This document shows positions 36,001-39,542 of a stretch of DNA of 64,000 nucleotides, in pieces. The first letter of the stretch is position 1. Every line of letters starts with the position of its first letter. Source of the stretch: Paludibacteraceae bacterium (GTDB lineage: Bacteria > Bacteroidota > Bacteroidia > Bacteroidales > Paludibacteraceae); contig JAEERP010000005.1 in NCBI GenBank assembly GCA_016285885.1, positions 113,671 through 177,670 of the forward strand, read 5' to 3'. Position numbers and translations under genes: made by a program. Below the pieces are notes generated by a model, which saw only the letters and a program-made list of their open reading frames with translations, was not told the origin of the DNA and did not search any database.

Positions 36001-36985
36001 CATCACGGGTAAGGATACCATCTGTAGAGGCGAAACGGTACAACTCACCGCACATGGAGCACGTAACTTCATCTGGACTTCAGGAGACACGACCAATACA
36101 ATTTCCAAGAAGTTGAACAACTCAATGACCTATACCGTCAAAGGATTCAGCTTCAGCAACAATTGTACGTCTATCCTCTCCAAGACCGTACACGTTAATC
36201 AATCTCCGTCTGTCAGAGTGACCGCGAAGAAGGATGGATGTCCTGAATCAGAGACGAAGGTAGACTTGATCGCATACGGAGCTAAGCACTACAATTGGAG
36301 CAGTGTTCCATACAATGAGGACATCGCGAATAGCATCGGCGACTCCGTCTTCGGTGTGGTCATTCCACAAGCCACGACGATCATCGTCTATGGTGTGGAT
36401 AAGAACAATTGCTCGGCAACGGATAGCATATACGTGGAGCCTGTACCTTACGAGCCTATGCAGTTCAGGGTAACGCCAGGCGTCATCGAGCATGACAATC
36501 CGATCATCGCCATGAACGGATTCTATCCTGAAAATGCGAACTGGACTTGGGATCCAGGAGACCAGAACGGACTGATCAACCGTAAGAACGCAACCTACAC
36601 CTACCCTCACGCAGGATATAGAGATTCGTTCGTGGTGAAGGTTCTGGCTGTCGACACGAGAGGCTGTGAATACCATGGAGACACTACGATCCACATTTGG
36701 AAAGACTTCTGGGCTCCTAACGCCTTCACGCCGAACAAAGATGGACACAACGATGCGTTCAAATTCCTCGGAACCGAGTTCATCACAGACCTCCACTTCA
36801 CCATCTTCGACAGGAGCGGTAGAATCGTATTCACCGGCGACGACAAGGATGCGGCTTGGGACGGAACCTGCGATGGAAAAGAGTGCGACTGGGGCGTATA
36901 CGGATACGTCGTCACCTACAAGAGCAACTTCAAAGGTCTGAACAAGGGAGGCGAACGACGAGGTACCGTCACACTGATCAGATAA
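12074..36985 (+). CDS. 8,303-residue Ig/PKD-like repeat surface protein with T9SS type B sorting domain
   Basis: This is a complete reading frame of nearly 25 kb, giving a protein of around 0.9 MDa. Residues 1-31 are a signal peptide ending near SVWA. Residues ~32-505 are a non-repetitive, cysteine-containing head of unrecognised fold. Residues ~510-600 look like a PKD domain (IIEYRWNCTDGHG, then YTVTLDITTEKGC). From about residue 600 (first array cysteine C610) there are about 90 Ig/PKD-like domains with the VCxG...YxW...GC pattern. A last PKD-like domain (~8125-8205) and a CHU_C C-terminal domain (~8209-8303, ending RRGTVTLIR) close the protein. It should be exported by the Sec system and then the T9SS to the cell surface. 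Its final repeats and tail closely resemble those of the upstream gene, so the two are paralogues. Function (adhesion, gliding, biofilm matrix or prey/host contact) is inference. The start ATG precedes the signal peptide directly; an alternative is the Met at residue 7 or 9. Confidence 0.95.
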   Translation: MKGTKSMYMKCIKILFTIFLANVYICNSVWAINEDTPNLSFENGAASFPTTFSDDDLGVWKRYYGFYGAEHFDVTQVVNKISTHHNGEARAIGGRGDEDNDGWVRYGVELSYTLPNRTNSTTYPNTGKYTIANGLQGKFDIITDRTLDPCVYNTADCRTKVPFYTMPNKLEDGQKVVRIGSTGNTETRYSSYEPRGYYRRAHAERMVYSFEVKENSTLLTVQFAAFLEDPDDPSQPAQAGAHIADERPTTSVSVTLKKNGTNQIVKPVCSEYEASLNNSQLDLGIVEKECNNYARNSSPARYKDWTTNVYDLRENIGDIVTIEVWVHDCLLELPMCSECKRLFHNTTVSYTNGIPYLQCQRTSRIIDNKGGVAGEYGWSSDNVGCNAKHRAYLKPTAGGHRAYCYFTANTKKMEMLVDNCPENNRITITAPTGFTFYTWKTGEGVSLETDPLHPNIAYVDRAAIQENMDYICEMSGDDPACSKIYGIVQLAKDPLGAKFTKKIACDNEVSFTNESYITPVKQQSGDTIKPDRIIEYRWNCTDGHGHNFSLTTTEKDETPTWILEYTQENKGRYTVTLDITTEKGCHATYSEEITVSPREDISIDGVTEVCEGNSTTLQISNYNDPGNTFFWYKTATLGTLLPSDDLLQEGQDYTDSKLTFTPEPGTTHIYVKILKPGAENNCYFTKSFDVTTKKVPTISASGTGMNANMNVRPKYVDICEASEANLNARETTTPAIGISKWMWSDLKNTAANTVSPQDTTLYYITAEGANGCVAKDSIQVNVMKKPILQINGGDEICVNDSITLHANSLLNDVTNTALYKWYRLSQNNTNEISSPTHEMGGSGTDSLIVTHSTPSAIGSDDYMYRLEGTNQYGCKSFVDKQVVVRDNPSPIIPDLTPVCKGENVIIYIYGADSTKIVEENKNEFDKIPYSASLSTPRDSIHVITINHYNSVTCTTKVVKPVRMDSVPSIEITGETEICSGGSITLTATDTTSYDSYQETITKTYSWTDANHTTTAQMTAQPNTSTTYGVTITNSKNCSASKDIDVTINPLPRVIAEANNGKVCPNGTDTLKAYIIENGTRVALSECRWFSDQDTLHPLVGYTSLNGTKNDSIKVSNITTQTTYYVVGVNAKGCKRVAQVTIYLKTPPTITIAGETDICNKGNIVLTAAGAESYRWELVTGKAPDTVITAKGTKNPLAEQANYDRDTTIRYYVYGTKDGCEGYNYKDVNVYKEPNITITGPKSVCYGVPADLTAHGSVSSYLWTGLSKKDANIQVVPIGTEQTFQVTGYNAKGCPGTAQHKVTVNPNPNLSITGADPVCPGDKAVNINVSDINSGNLSSIEWSINGSIISNPRDVALNDTTKFRVTAQNEHGCSATDSAIVIVYPKPILSIIAPAVCEGEEIVATVDGAATYKWYEGNGNAATETNQTGTKYTKTNYNGPSPYRFSVIGYENGCPSDRKDTFITIKEKPTFTIAGDTAYCENDVMRLDANGIDNADVQAYLWSTGDVTSSISKPALLDINSISLTITNQEGCTNEVRRGIVVKENPKIEIRPTKEAVCEGDSVQMYAWAAKDANSLSLTYGWEQKAKGEQNFRTYDKTLFTSNVYRIPNDSIEPTLHTTTTYKAEGTEIHNYLLLNNTHLTCVSSAEKTIVANPKPAVFITGADSICSGTETNLIAYNTNSNAIIKSWSWESSNLDPSETHTLSYTSTGVVTGHAAYTAIASTNDGCTGESTHNIEVYPAFKFSIDGSQYTCENDSFKIFAVPDANNKYKKVTDYKYQWSPQGGVSDTASGIIYETTNFTLSITDPKGCKADTQSIVLFRKLPKITLSADPVCEGQEATIKAVSDSIMQTIQWGTNTIHNLSAQADKTKDFFSQVINQSTTFTVFGTDVMGCKSQEEIIVVDPITAPDLSITGVTNACAGSNVDLIAATSSRHEIKWYNYEGDVIGNLLTSQDGVLSLKSVTVGTHKFIAIVSNGSCDTRKTHTLVVTSNPTVKIETKVGNNWEDLNTIEICENNSVNVRTQDCGTSSGLTYAWNISNTSACETTFTPDNDATCIVTVTDDAQCTGKDTLQIIVNRNPILTINGISNGDTIVCADNNKSNTVKLVAGNGGGSDYIWTNATADHTSSHDSIANVTVNGGETTISVTGTSIKGCPGATSYTIKAKAYPTFEANDTFACIGDYATVKVRSGNADTYEWSWTEGGQNKTANGTNLTEILNVAEKIYSLTATKDGCMTEAKSVKITGYNKPDLNISSDKDICFGETIQLQASGADSLLKWSNGNGLTDGGSGIATVKPNATGVHKYTVIGYNSQSIGGCYKDTFVTVTVRAIPNFTVTGDKNICAGNELTLTAENKNTSDNSVQFNWRWEDNGTNKTETNKTTITPTLTNNGTQDATVVITTYATNSIGCTDSIKHSVTVKASPEFSVPAISICEGIDAIVNIPNVTSVYWAFDKKTTGPSRTLPFDTINNHKSTIGFDITGYKNGCGKRDTIDNITIQAKPSITFSTEGITGADDAEGTGKICLNATGVKITAATNVNNPKWKWNGTTESASYEPKPNTTGLMTYTVNVTDNNGCSNTKQYNLTVLANPILRISDDGGTNYELTGKGKVCEKKALTLKVKPDVEEAGMSYTWTTGVAGTANGNTYTIGENVLTDDKTFIIEGVNPNGCKGTTKYDLTVNKYPNTKIKWDNKCAGENVTVEIENASNNAQYNWEWTIGSETKTASNTRYVTQQLTDDTNFKVTASGNGCTKDNDTLVTVKKNPSFKLKPDSISFCKNGSSISITATSTVPYTYKWTEGSTNLQTNSTTTTSTLANRQPNRNTRYVVEATSTDNCHKKDTAVVTVISLPKPSIHKEGAPCVGNTIKWTAIGQTGSSYKWYVNNEEIEHGPSTHSGISFIVGGAGDAELSVRISEGFNDNGITIAVEEHPAHSTNCSIERVSETLKKQNKPNITSADTTRCKGDGRKTVNVQGAKIYRWLDENGTAYATGSSFTEELAESKTYIVEGTDGSCVDTAEITIWVNELPSISIDARGGRKSHDTVYACVNNNVTLTATPAHPASYHFATSDHSEQGFNYMWDNISANADNSLIANVSSTLPQRHMVKVTDNNTNCSNTQNYTVTGIALPDVTISGEKAVCRNSAVTLTATSNKAIADGQYAWTVNNVSSSTTSNIIKVEGVDTTTNNNRPYTITVTATDADGCQGTKDYTVTNKPDPRTDIKDTVVCSGELATLKVGANSQADYYIWPDGSMGGTQWISDKVITGNDTTYLYKAVLNECEVEGSVKASNLNLPQFDLTVKNSEGVDITSNPVVCTNANEITLKGVIVSANNASESTWKWKNFDGITADSLKNDPTKKTTYTATLTDGKGCKSQKSITVNVNIPEKISIEGPSAICENMEGTYVLSGLTTGGIYIPSLNDYAKAELEQNEGTVTIKNIKGDITLYVSGNGGNGCQCEMDSIEIKMTPKPAIAIAVTPASQEICSGDDVKMSASVATGVSVQWDGLSAGYLDNNQKLFNTSMNDVVNTFRAVATTTGGCVNDTSIEITVHPLPTINVEGKDVCYGTNDSLIATSNASDFLWEGEHITGNKNEGKVHIADIRSDANYNVTVTDVNGCKKGTTVRVVVHSNPIVKITRETEGTDDQRICKDSVLVLTEQNNANGTNEYSHNWYYVGTTGKVRISGGRTIRPLIDQDSTFRVIVTKNYTLNDPLSHATFTLACEDSTDYTVTKKDAPRFTVIPDTVCNGDNAKLSIQSIETGISYNWDWKKATESTFTGNQLGGSNLTIPAVKEPHSVKVTGTKESCPHDTTVAVNVHQLPNIADFTPVSVCIGKDTAFTPAVTFDMTYNNQNGVADNGYAWAASKDANSMITPIGADGKLNVSPKQTGVRTYTLTVTDKNGCVNSNTAELTVSAKPNINIAGNTYVCPNTQTTLSVDNSANTFKSIKWYADTMKTQEIGTGTTFSPNIKEKDTTFYVAVNVGETDGIHCEEMKEVAVRVKPMPKITANGVKTICKGGSTRITLIGNSGGTYKWLGNAAQYGNSADVTLNPTVTTQYQVEATTSDGCLVNVKFDITVNELPIVLINGKKAGDTTVCLGYEVPMAKGGNANEYQWSNRTTNDTYTPKPNANTNYWLVGTNTTTGCKDTARFNVKVAALPIVQAEGDIYECKGKDVTLSVKNPETSNPQITYSWYVGDTTSANLIGTSYNKVVKADSSVTYIVKVQEVHNITGQPAFACASTSTQRLIVKDNPKMQLTPDTSVCENNYITLTATSPSATFHWEEANSANSSINVQIKSDTVFHVTATKNGCSSDSFITVRKLALPTLKAAEIDTICYNTAANLSVTASGGNGSGYIYEWDSHNINVANGSTATTVLLTNTMSTYKFPVKVTDGKGCVGKDTALVNVKALPAITIEGDKYICEGSSKTYTSKVVNGTAPNTYQWIENTTNIQGATNASYNVTMGTEDTKTISLRVTTSRGCENVSEPFIIHKWEKPTLSIIGDTILCNGESTTIRVAGAGSDPSKYVWNGNGLNNANGLSQTFRPTTGQTGDNRFIYSLKGTDKNGCEKDTTFSILVHQRPIVHLTTTNTDICEKGQTSLLATTAVPATNIKYEWNTGESNTNQTGSHGITISPSQTTEYRIVTTNTETECTDTATQTITVHKRPIIELEAPAIACTESTVDLKAVQRGGSAPTLFSWSNNVKNSSGNTAKVDIINTDESVEVYAGHKIDNINLTCWDTARATIAVRDTPNVTISYNDAICFGNVQRFTLATGEADFFIWPGTTNKTSIAQFTETEAKSVGAYTDAITVIKRYTASTTSIECTQEYPVAYNVSPTPQVKIDGPAFVCTGESVELTAIDTSARINNVNQNIVENLTVWENTGNDTGNAGHLTVSVSPTKDELYKATLTNGFGCSATGQYVLSAHTKPKVSIKGDSIYCQDSISNVYVSGNNLIYIQWKNEGTGYIHKVGDSTGTNLLTGEQLHLRVKLSNDSSYSVIAFNNQFCKATGEINLHKKPNPSIVLAGPDHVCKGSDATLSASGATSYVWVGISNTRSTYTDKGLVQETTYKVRGTTDGCTSEATKTVGFWERPEIAIFDGSKEDTAVCYRDSIELTAQKISTIGAAMQKFEWQGYGERNSIIAHANNEQKYIVYGTDNNGCLDTAEITVKVNPLPTFDFTYPTKLCDQTEDYLEANKADLIYIWGIDGDGQTKVFGDRAGNTKEAIVVTDTTTYYALAKDDKGCISDSVKHTVVWKPNPEIKISTKDTVCYGSAVALTAEDTVAGSIYQTSFQWLDSQRNILKTNGNNYTSDILKGATKFIIVGEKEGCRSEADTTIRVWNLPDVTITDAKTGRSDIAQACLHGEVQLNATVENAPSPFTYKWDDKSTSASTPNNKDSIVLSPRNEGEKHIVLVTDGHNCQNRDTIGIHINELPSFDVNGVSDVCSDTTNKLYTTPRTTGYELSYNWYENKNNIDEVITWVENGVTHQSLNRDTIYMPILKDAVLKVEGSYTINEIVCSDIQTYEVKAKMTPTIKIGTNDTTICMGNAVSLVVTGNSSRYDWTNDRGEDLNSKKYNDYTLIDTVWTKTKFIVEGELEGCKKQDSVTIDIYELPNVTIQSETPSICYGDSVILRAVGDKAYSKYQWRIAGNQNLLGSDSAALHESPKIQTDYTVLVTEEHTKNGNVVAYCENSDTFSVSVNELPTFSLKAASFICEGEDVLVTATPENAGDALTYHWGDDKNGDYEAANTHEFATVRTNSATQTYSFVAWAQDVNGCKNKDSVTVRTKLFPLANIDYPDSVCWGNQATMTGKNAAATYAWYTISGNDSTLLSEQTNYTTQAPTFANGIRQQTQFVAKVTMQECTQDTLFTIDRWNLPNIKIQGSPELTICEASIDTLIATGSDIELVSPNQVYKWENNAYSYIDRYEIAPTSETVYHLAGMDSHGCENFDTVTVNLEKRPVFSLHSEPSVCANDTTIGWVKVEARSAQSLLFSWMAQDSTPILLYTSKDLSSQKSSNAQSGWLPITKDTTLYVTAKSTGTGMMGCEEIDMINIKADPYPAISVIRKTDTVCVGTSAYIQVRTDITSDFSWSNGSTSNYVQEVINQDNTKFTVNATSEKGCTSNETFTVNVWELPTVKQIDTAICYNESVELTAICTKTDPSTRPEDVTYRWNAADVDGAVYTTAKLTSPATFIVKVTDNNGCVNTGKANVGINTLPEFTLSMLEPICRGENARIIGSNYKLAYNWNYAADPSNYDEIIGVSRLSPFILNNVDPIGTDTTFTVWARDENGCIDHRDITVSVKEYPVLAFRMDTNYVCYGEEKLIYVSGANDGYTWTINNETSDSKNNYFRLTDVKEEKLISVEGVTNGCATTIDTVVHVWSLPDIQIEASRTKLCLNDDVKLKGKNGKANEYKWIFNGSREDSVEVKVRKVGENTYNLFGKDENGCSNTTSITIFADTLPNVHIDGIDSVCVGGLTELAGKGAKTYVWLSEENDTISRGLTFSPTINSDTTFSVIGTDGNGCIGSADIDVTAKAYPEINYHTSTGKDSVCYGNRLTIYINGADEYEWVNENNSDNYITQEFTQPKTFTIKGTTKGCETEKNIEIGIWKLPRPQLDAPEAICFNKEAEISISQRDTQAGRENMPISVKWRHNGSTSYNITDSPSADKWYYATSTDTNSCRHTDSIFVKVNPLPTDLAIDGEQAICKDSTVTLEASSKQFEIVRYAWHMIEDGSDTTAFGQFTNKIDVKIEDETTIYVTATDKNTCQYTTSHKVVAKNHPELDPSFPPYVCDGSRSTISVRGATEYIWDDGTTNSYRTVEIVSDTFFTVTGMANGCESTTDTIRIGRWNLPTIAIETQNNHPFELCYGQDSLTMIATGGVSTGYIWNTRETTESITVSPLNTTRYEVMGTDANGCQNKADTIVTIHALPVISIEGEATMCQNDTITLKASTRDDDAISSYAWEADLAGWKDMEVKKDSQYLTLPIPEDIHFEVVVTDTFGCWNRAFKDVKMKEYPTLKFPSPNPNYVCFGNTTTIAVEGANSYVWEDGSTQRSFITSPSKDSTYVVAGTTNGCTTIDSITIYVKPLPNITIEGDGKGEKRDSICYSDKINLTASGAGEEGMYSWNTGIMNDVLTVSPLSTTKYTVVGTDTLGCSKDTSFIVSVIPLPEFEIKGQELICQNDTNKIWLEYKDKSLTFEWGDNYEMDGDTIYPKVTNNESYIVTAIDPYQCTKTKSLAVKVKPYPVLEDDAVTEVCTGSPVSITVTGATEYQWTGGATGNTFTDTPTQDTVYYVYGTTNGCTSFKEYPITLLPLPIVSITGKTHDLCSGKTMPLTADGAKSYIWSTGKATNRIDIRPTSTTEYVVVGTDYKGCEGTDTFIVNVRPLPQITIDGDYSVCEGSNAKLFVVPTPNSSKLETFIWKYEGNDIGSEDTIYTEIHETQSVNLRVIDTFGCEATANTIVKSKPYPKLDVPEKETVCLEKTITLTVAGANAYEWQDNGELITNDANTLTKKMDEIGYEQFKVRGTTDGCTSEWYDIDVEVVDHPSITIEGDEAVCINNYAQLTAKGIQNGTFVWSEGSQGESIKIKPMSTTTYSVIGYDEYGCEGTASLEVTVNVPAEITIEGPKSVCSDNGDLSLTVINNSDKLLNYTWLDNNSHMTTRRDNISEPTTYQVKAVDENGCESFAEHTVSVTKIPTITLTGNMSVCEDEQIVISAFGTATSYLWSNGTEVNQLNTLAVFNDQTAQGNVSTRRFRVYGMLNGCENHVDTTVIINKKPELSYEGNTAICQGDNLEITANGAKLYSWSNGANTQTLIAQPNNNTRYTLVGIGENGCRNAIEVPVTVFPQPQFTISGDRQACRGASAKLQAQGTGLFYRWGFGSTDCTDAESGNEADIAVPINTETQVYVKAYDVNNCTSMKSVRVKALEPPTLSCNGERRVCAGTSINLTAQGASSYYWVHGGDTTRGMNFSYRPMENTTVTLHGTLGECSSNMNVYIQADPAPKISITGKDTICRGETVQLTAHGARNFIWTSGDTTNTISKKLNNSMTYTVKGFSFSNNCTSILSKTVHVNQSPSVRVTAKKDGCPESETKVDLIAYGAKHYNWSSVPYNEDIANSIGDSVFGVVIPQATTIIVYGVDKNNCSATDSIYVEPVPYEPMQFRVTPGVIEHDNPIIAMNGFYPENANWTWDPGDQNGLINRKNATYTYPHAGYRDSFVVKVLAVDTRGCEYHGDTTIHIWKDFWAPNAFTPNKDGHNDAFKFLGTEFITDLHFTIFDRSGRIVFTGDDKDAAWDGTCDGKECDWGVYGYVVTYKSNFKGLNKGGERRGTVTLIR
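13872..36470 (+). repeat. Tandem array of about 90 Ig/PKD-like domains
   Basis: Counting the VCxG-type motifs by eye gives 90 domains of mean length about 83 residues. As in the upstream gene, three domain types rotate: A (YPxL...VCYG... TVxGTTxGC), B (LPxIxI... lCxND... VxGTDxxGCxN), and C (LPxVxIxG... VCxG... TTFxVxGTDxxGC, then a [KR]xYP linker). The rotation is clearest from about 29,000 to 35,000. The two cysteines of each domain could form one disulfide. Confidence 0.85.
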
Positions 36986-37010
36986 TAATCTTTATTTGTT
37001 AATATGTGGA

Positions 37011-37047
37011 AAACGAGGAATGCGCTATCTTTGCACATTCCTCGTTT
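37011..37047 (+). promoter_or_regulatory. mutS2 promoter -7 box inside a 12-bp perfect inverted repeat
   Basis: The box TATCTTTG (37026-37033) is a textbook Bacteroidota -7 element. It sits in the 13-base loop of a perfect inverted repeat, AAACGAGGAATG (37011-37022) and CATTCCTCGTTT (37036-37047). The repeat could be an operator for mutS2, or an RNA hairpin that helps end transcription of the giant gene, whose stop is at 36985. The T-run after it is short (TTT), so a strong terminator is unlikely. No well-placed -33 TTTG is visible. Confidence 0.7.
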
Positions 37048-37062
37048 AGCGATTATAAAACA

Positions 37063-39495
37063 ATGATTCAACAAGAGACCTTCGAAACTAAAACTGGCTT
37101 TGACAAGATACGAGAATTGCTGAAGAACCACTGCTCCTCCCAATTGGGCAAGGACAAGGTGGACGAAATAGAATACTCGACCCAATACGAAACGCTCATC
37201 AGTCTACTCAACCAGACCCACGAATTCACCAAAATCATCGAAGAGGAGGATTTCCCCTCCGACCCCTTCTATGACGTGAGGGAAGGTCTCACAAGAATCC
37301 AAACAGAAGGGTTCTACCTCTCCGAGCAGGAACTGTACGAACTGCGCCGCTCCCTCGAGACCATCGGAGAGATCGTGAAATTCTTCGAGGAGAAGAGCGA
37401 AGAGCACTTCTACTACCTCAAACAGCTCGCCACGGACGTCTTCACCTTCCCCGACCTCATGCGCACCATCGACCGCATCCTAGACAAGTTCGGGCACATC
37501 AAGGACAACGCAACGCCCGAATTGGCAGCCATACGCAGAAGCATAGCCATCGAGGAGAGCTCCATCACACGGGCCATCAGCCATGCGCTTCAATTGGCTA
37601 AAAAAGAAGGGTTCATCGAGGAAGATACCAAACCGACCTTCCGCGACGGACGCTTGCTCATTCCTGTACCTCCCGCCTATAAAAGGAAGATACGAGGCAT
37701 CGTACACGACGAATCCGCCACCGGCAAAACAGTCTTCATCGAGCCAGAGGCCGCCGTCGAGATCAACAACAAAATCAATGAGCTCAAGACAGAGGAGCGG
37801 AAGGAGATCATAAAGATACTCACCACCATCAGCGCCGAGATCCGTCCGAGAAGCGCTGAGATATTAGACTCCTATGATTTCCTCGCACAGATAGACTTCA
37901 TACGCGCCAAAGCACTCTTCGCCCAAGAGATAGACGCTGTATTGCCGAAGATCAGCAAAGAGACACTCATGGATTGGAGCATCGCCAAACACCCTCTCCT
38001 CCTGCTCAACAACCGACGCTTGGGGAAAGAGGTCGTGCCACTCAACATCACGCTAAACACGACCAATAGGATCCTCATCATATCGGGACCCAACGCCGGA
38101 GGAAAGTCCGTTTGTCTGAAAACGGTAGGACTGCTCCAATACATGATGCAATGCGGCATGCTCGTTCCCATGCACGCCAGCAGCCGCATGGGCATCTTCG
38201 GCAAGATACTCATCGACATCGGAGACGAGCAATCCATCGAAAACGACCTCAGTACCTATAGTTCGCACCTCTCCAACATGAAACTCTTCGTGAAGCAGTG
38301 TGACGGTAAGAGTCTGCTACTCATCGACGAATTCGGAAGCGGCACGGAACCCCGCATCGGAGGAGCCATCGCAGAGGCGCTATTAGACCACTTCAACCAA
38401 AAGAGATCCTTCGGTGTCATCACCACCCACTACACCAACCTCAAGAACTTCGCGGAGGAGACGGAGGGCATCGTCAACGGAGCCATGCTCTACGACCGGC
38501 ATAAGATGCAGCCGCTATTCCAACTGGAGATTGGCAACCCAGGCAGTTCCTTCGCCGTGGAAATCGCCAGGAAAATCGGTTTGCCGGAGTCCGTCATCGA
38601 GGAGGCGACAAGAAAGGTGGGGGAAGACTTCGTCAACATGGACAAGTACCTGCAAGACGTGGTGAGGGATAAACGTTATTGGGAGGCTAAGAGACAGAGT
38701 ATCAAGCAAAAAGAGAAAAGGCTGGACGAATTGACTGCCAAATACGAGGAGGAGTTGGAGGATATGGCCAAACAGAAAAAAGCAGTCATCCGAGAAGCAA
38801 AACAAGAGTCTCAACATATGCTCGAACAAGCCAACGCCGCCATCGAGAAAACCATACGAGAGATCAAGGAGGCACAAGCCGACAAGGAGAAGACCAAGGA
38901 AGCCCGCAAAAACTTCGAGGCGTTCAAGGAGGAGCACAAGCAGAAAGAGGAAGGGGACATCTCCAAACAAAGGAAGATACAACCCCGCAAACCAATCCAA
39001 CAGAAAAGTGCGAAGGAAGATGGCAAGGAGACATTCTCCGTAGGCGACACCGTACGCATCAAAGGGCAAGGCGGACATGCGACCATCCTCGAACTGAAGG
39101 GAGACAATGCGACCATCGCCATCGGACAGATCAAATCGACGGTCAAGACCAACCGATTGGAGAAGATGAGCAAAAACATGATCAAGAAGGAAAACGCCAA
39201 GAGCTCGTTCGTCAGCGAGGCGACCTCCGATGACATCAGGAAGAGGCAACTCAACTTCAAACGTGAGATTGACGTGCGAGGCATGCGGGGAGACGAGGCA
39301 TTGCAGGCCGTCACCTACTTCATCGACGATGCGATCATGGTGAACGTGGACCAAGTGCGAATCCTCCATGGAACAGGCACAGGCGCACTCCGCCAACTCA
39401 TCCGACAATATCTACAGACGATCAGCGGAATAAAAAATGTTCACGACGAACACATTCAGTTCGGCGGGGCAGGCATAACTGTTGTAGAATTCTAA
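37063..39495 (+). CDS. mutS2: Endonuclease MutS2
   Basis: The 810-residue product has the MutS2 order: an N-terminal core and lever region, a MutS ATPase, a long charged coiled coil, and a C-terminal Smr domain. Walker A is GPNAGGKS (residues 342-349) and Walker B is LLLIDEFGSGTEP. The helical linker rich in Glu/Lys spans roughly 540-650, a short KOW-like stretch (VGDTVRIKGQGG) follows, and the Smr nuclease domain (DVRGMRGDEA, ILHGTGTGALR) ends the protein. Family members act on branched or recombination DNA and, in some bacteria, on collided ribosomes. I start at the ATG at 37063, because an upstream in-frame GTG (37006) would lie before the promoter -7 box and translate through it. Length is typical for the family. 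Confidence 0.96.
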   Translation: MIQQETFETKTGFDKIRELLKNHCSSQLGKDKVDEIEYSTQYETLISLLNQTHEFTKIIEEEDFPSDPFYDVREGLTRIQTEGFYLSEQELYELRRSLETIGEIVKFFEEKSEEHFYYLKQLATDVFTFPDLMRTIDRILDKFGHIKDNATPELAAIRRSIAIEESSITRAISHALQLAKKEGFIEEDTKPTFRDGRLLIPVPPAYKRKIRGIVHDESATGKTVFIEPEAAVEINNKINELKTEERKEIIKILTTISAEIRPRSAEILDSYDFLAQIDFIRAKALFAQEIDAVLPKISKETLMDWSIAKHPLLLLNNRRLGKEVVPLNITLNTTNRILIISGPNAGGKSVCLKTVGLLQYMMQCGMLVPMHASSRMGIFGKILIDIGDEQSIENDLSTYSSHLSNMKLFVKQCDGKSLLLIDEFGSGTEPRIGGAIAEALLDHFNQKRSFGVITTHYTNLKNFAEETEGIVNGAMLYDRHKMQPLFQLEIGNPGSSFAVEIARKIGLPESVIEEATRKVGEDFVNMDKYLQDVVRDKRYWEAKRQSIKQKEKRLDELTAKYEEELEDMAKQKKAVIREAKQESQHMLEQANAAIEKTIREIKEAQADKEKTKEARKNFEAFKEEHKQKEEGDISKQRKIQPRKPIQQKSAKEDGKETFSVGDTVRIKGQGGHATILELKGDNATIAIGQIKSTVKTNRLEKMSKNMIKKENAKSSFVSEATSDDIRKRQLNFKREIDVRGMRGDEALQAVTYFIDDAIMVNVDQVRILHGTGTGALRQLIRQYLQTISGIKNVHDEHIQFGGAGITVVEF

Positions 39496-39512
39496 ATGAT
39501 TTATTATTTTTG
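39481..39512 (+). promoter_or_regulatory. Bacteroidota-type promoter at the end of mutS2
   Basis: GTTG (39481-39484) is followed after 20 bases by TATTTTTG (39505-39512), close to the TTTG-N19-21-TAnnTTTG consensus. The -33 part lies inside the last codons of mutS2. It would drive the beta-barrel gene whose ATG is at 39543, with a leader of about 25 bases. Confidence 0.65.
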
Positions 39513-39542
39513 CCTAAATTTTATAAAAATATTTTATATTCC

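Noticed and set aside
1..36470. CRISPR-like or mobile-element explanation for the regular repeats
   Set aside because: The periodicity is at protein level, in frame, with diverged DNA; there are no identical short repeats with unique spacers and no transposase.
37011..37047. Invertible (phase-variable) promoter at mutS2
   Set aside because: The segment between the inverted repeats is only 13 bases, too short for site-specific inversion, and no recombinase gene is close by.
38515..39408. 297-codon open frame antisense to mutS2
   Set aside because: It lies wholly inside a well-supported gene, has no family features and no promoter; it follows from codon bias of the real frame.
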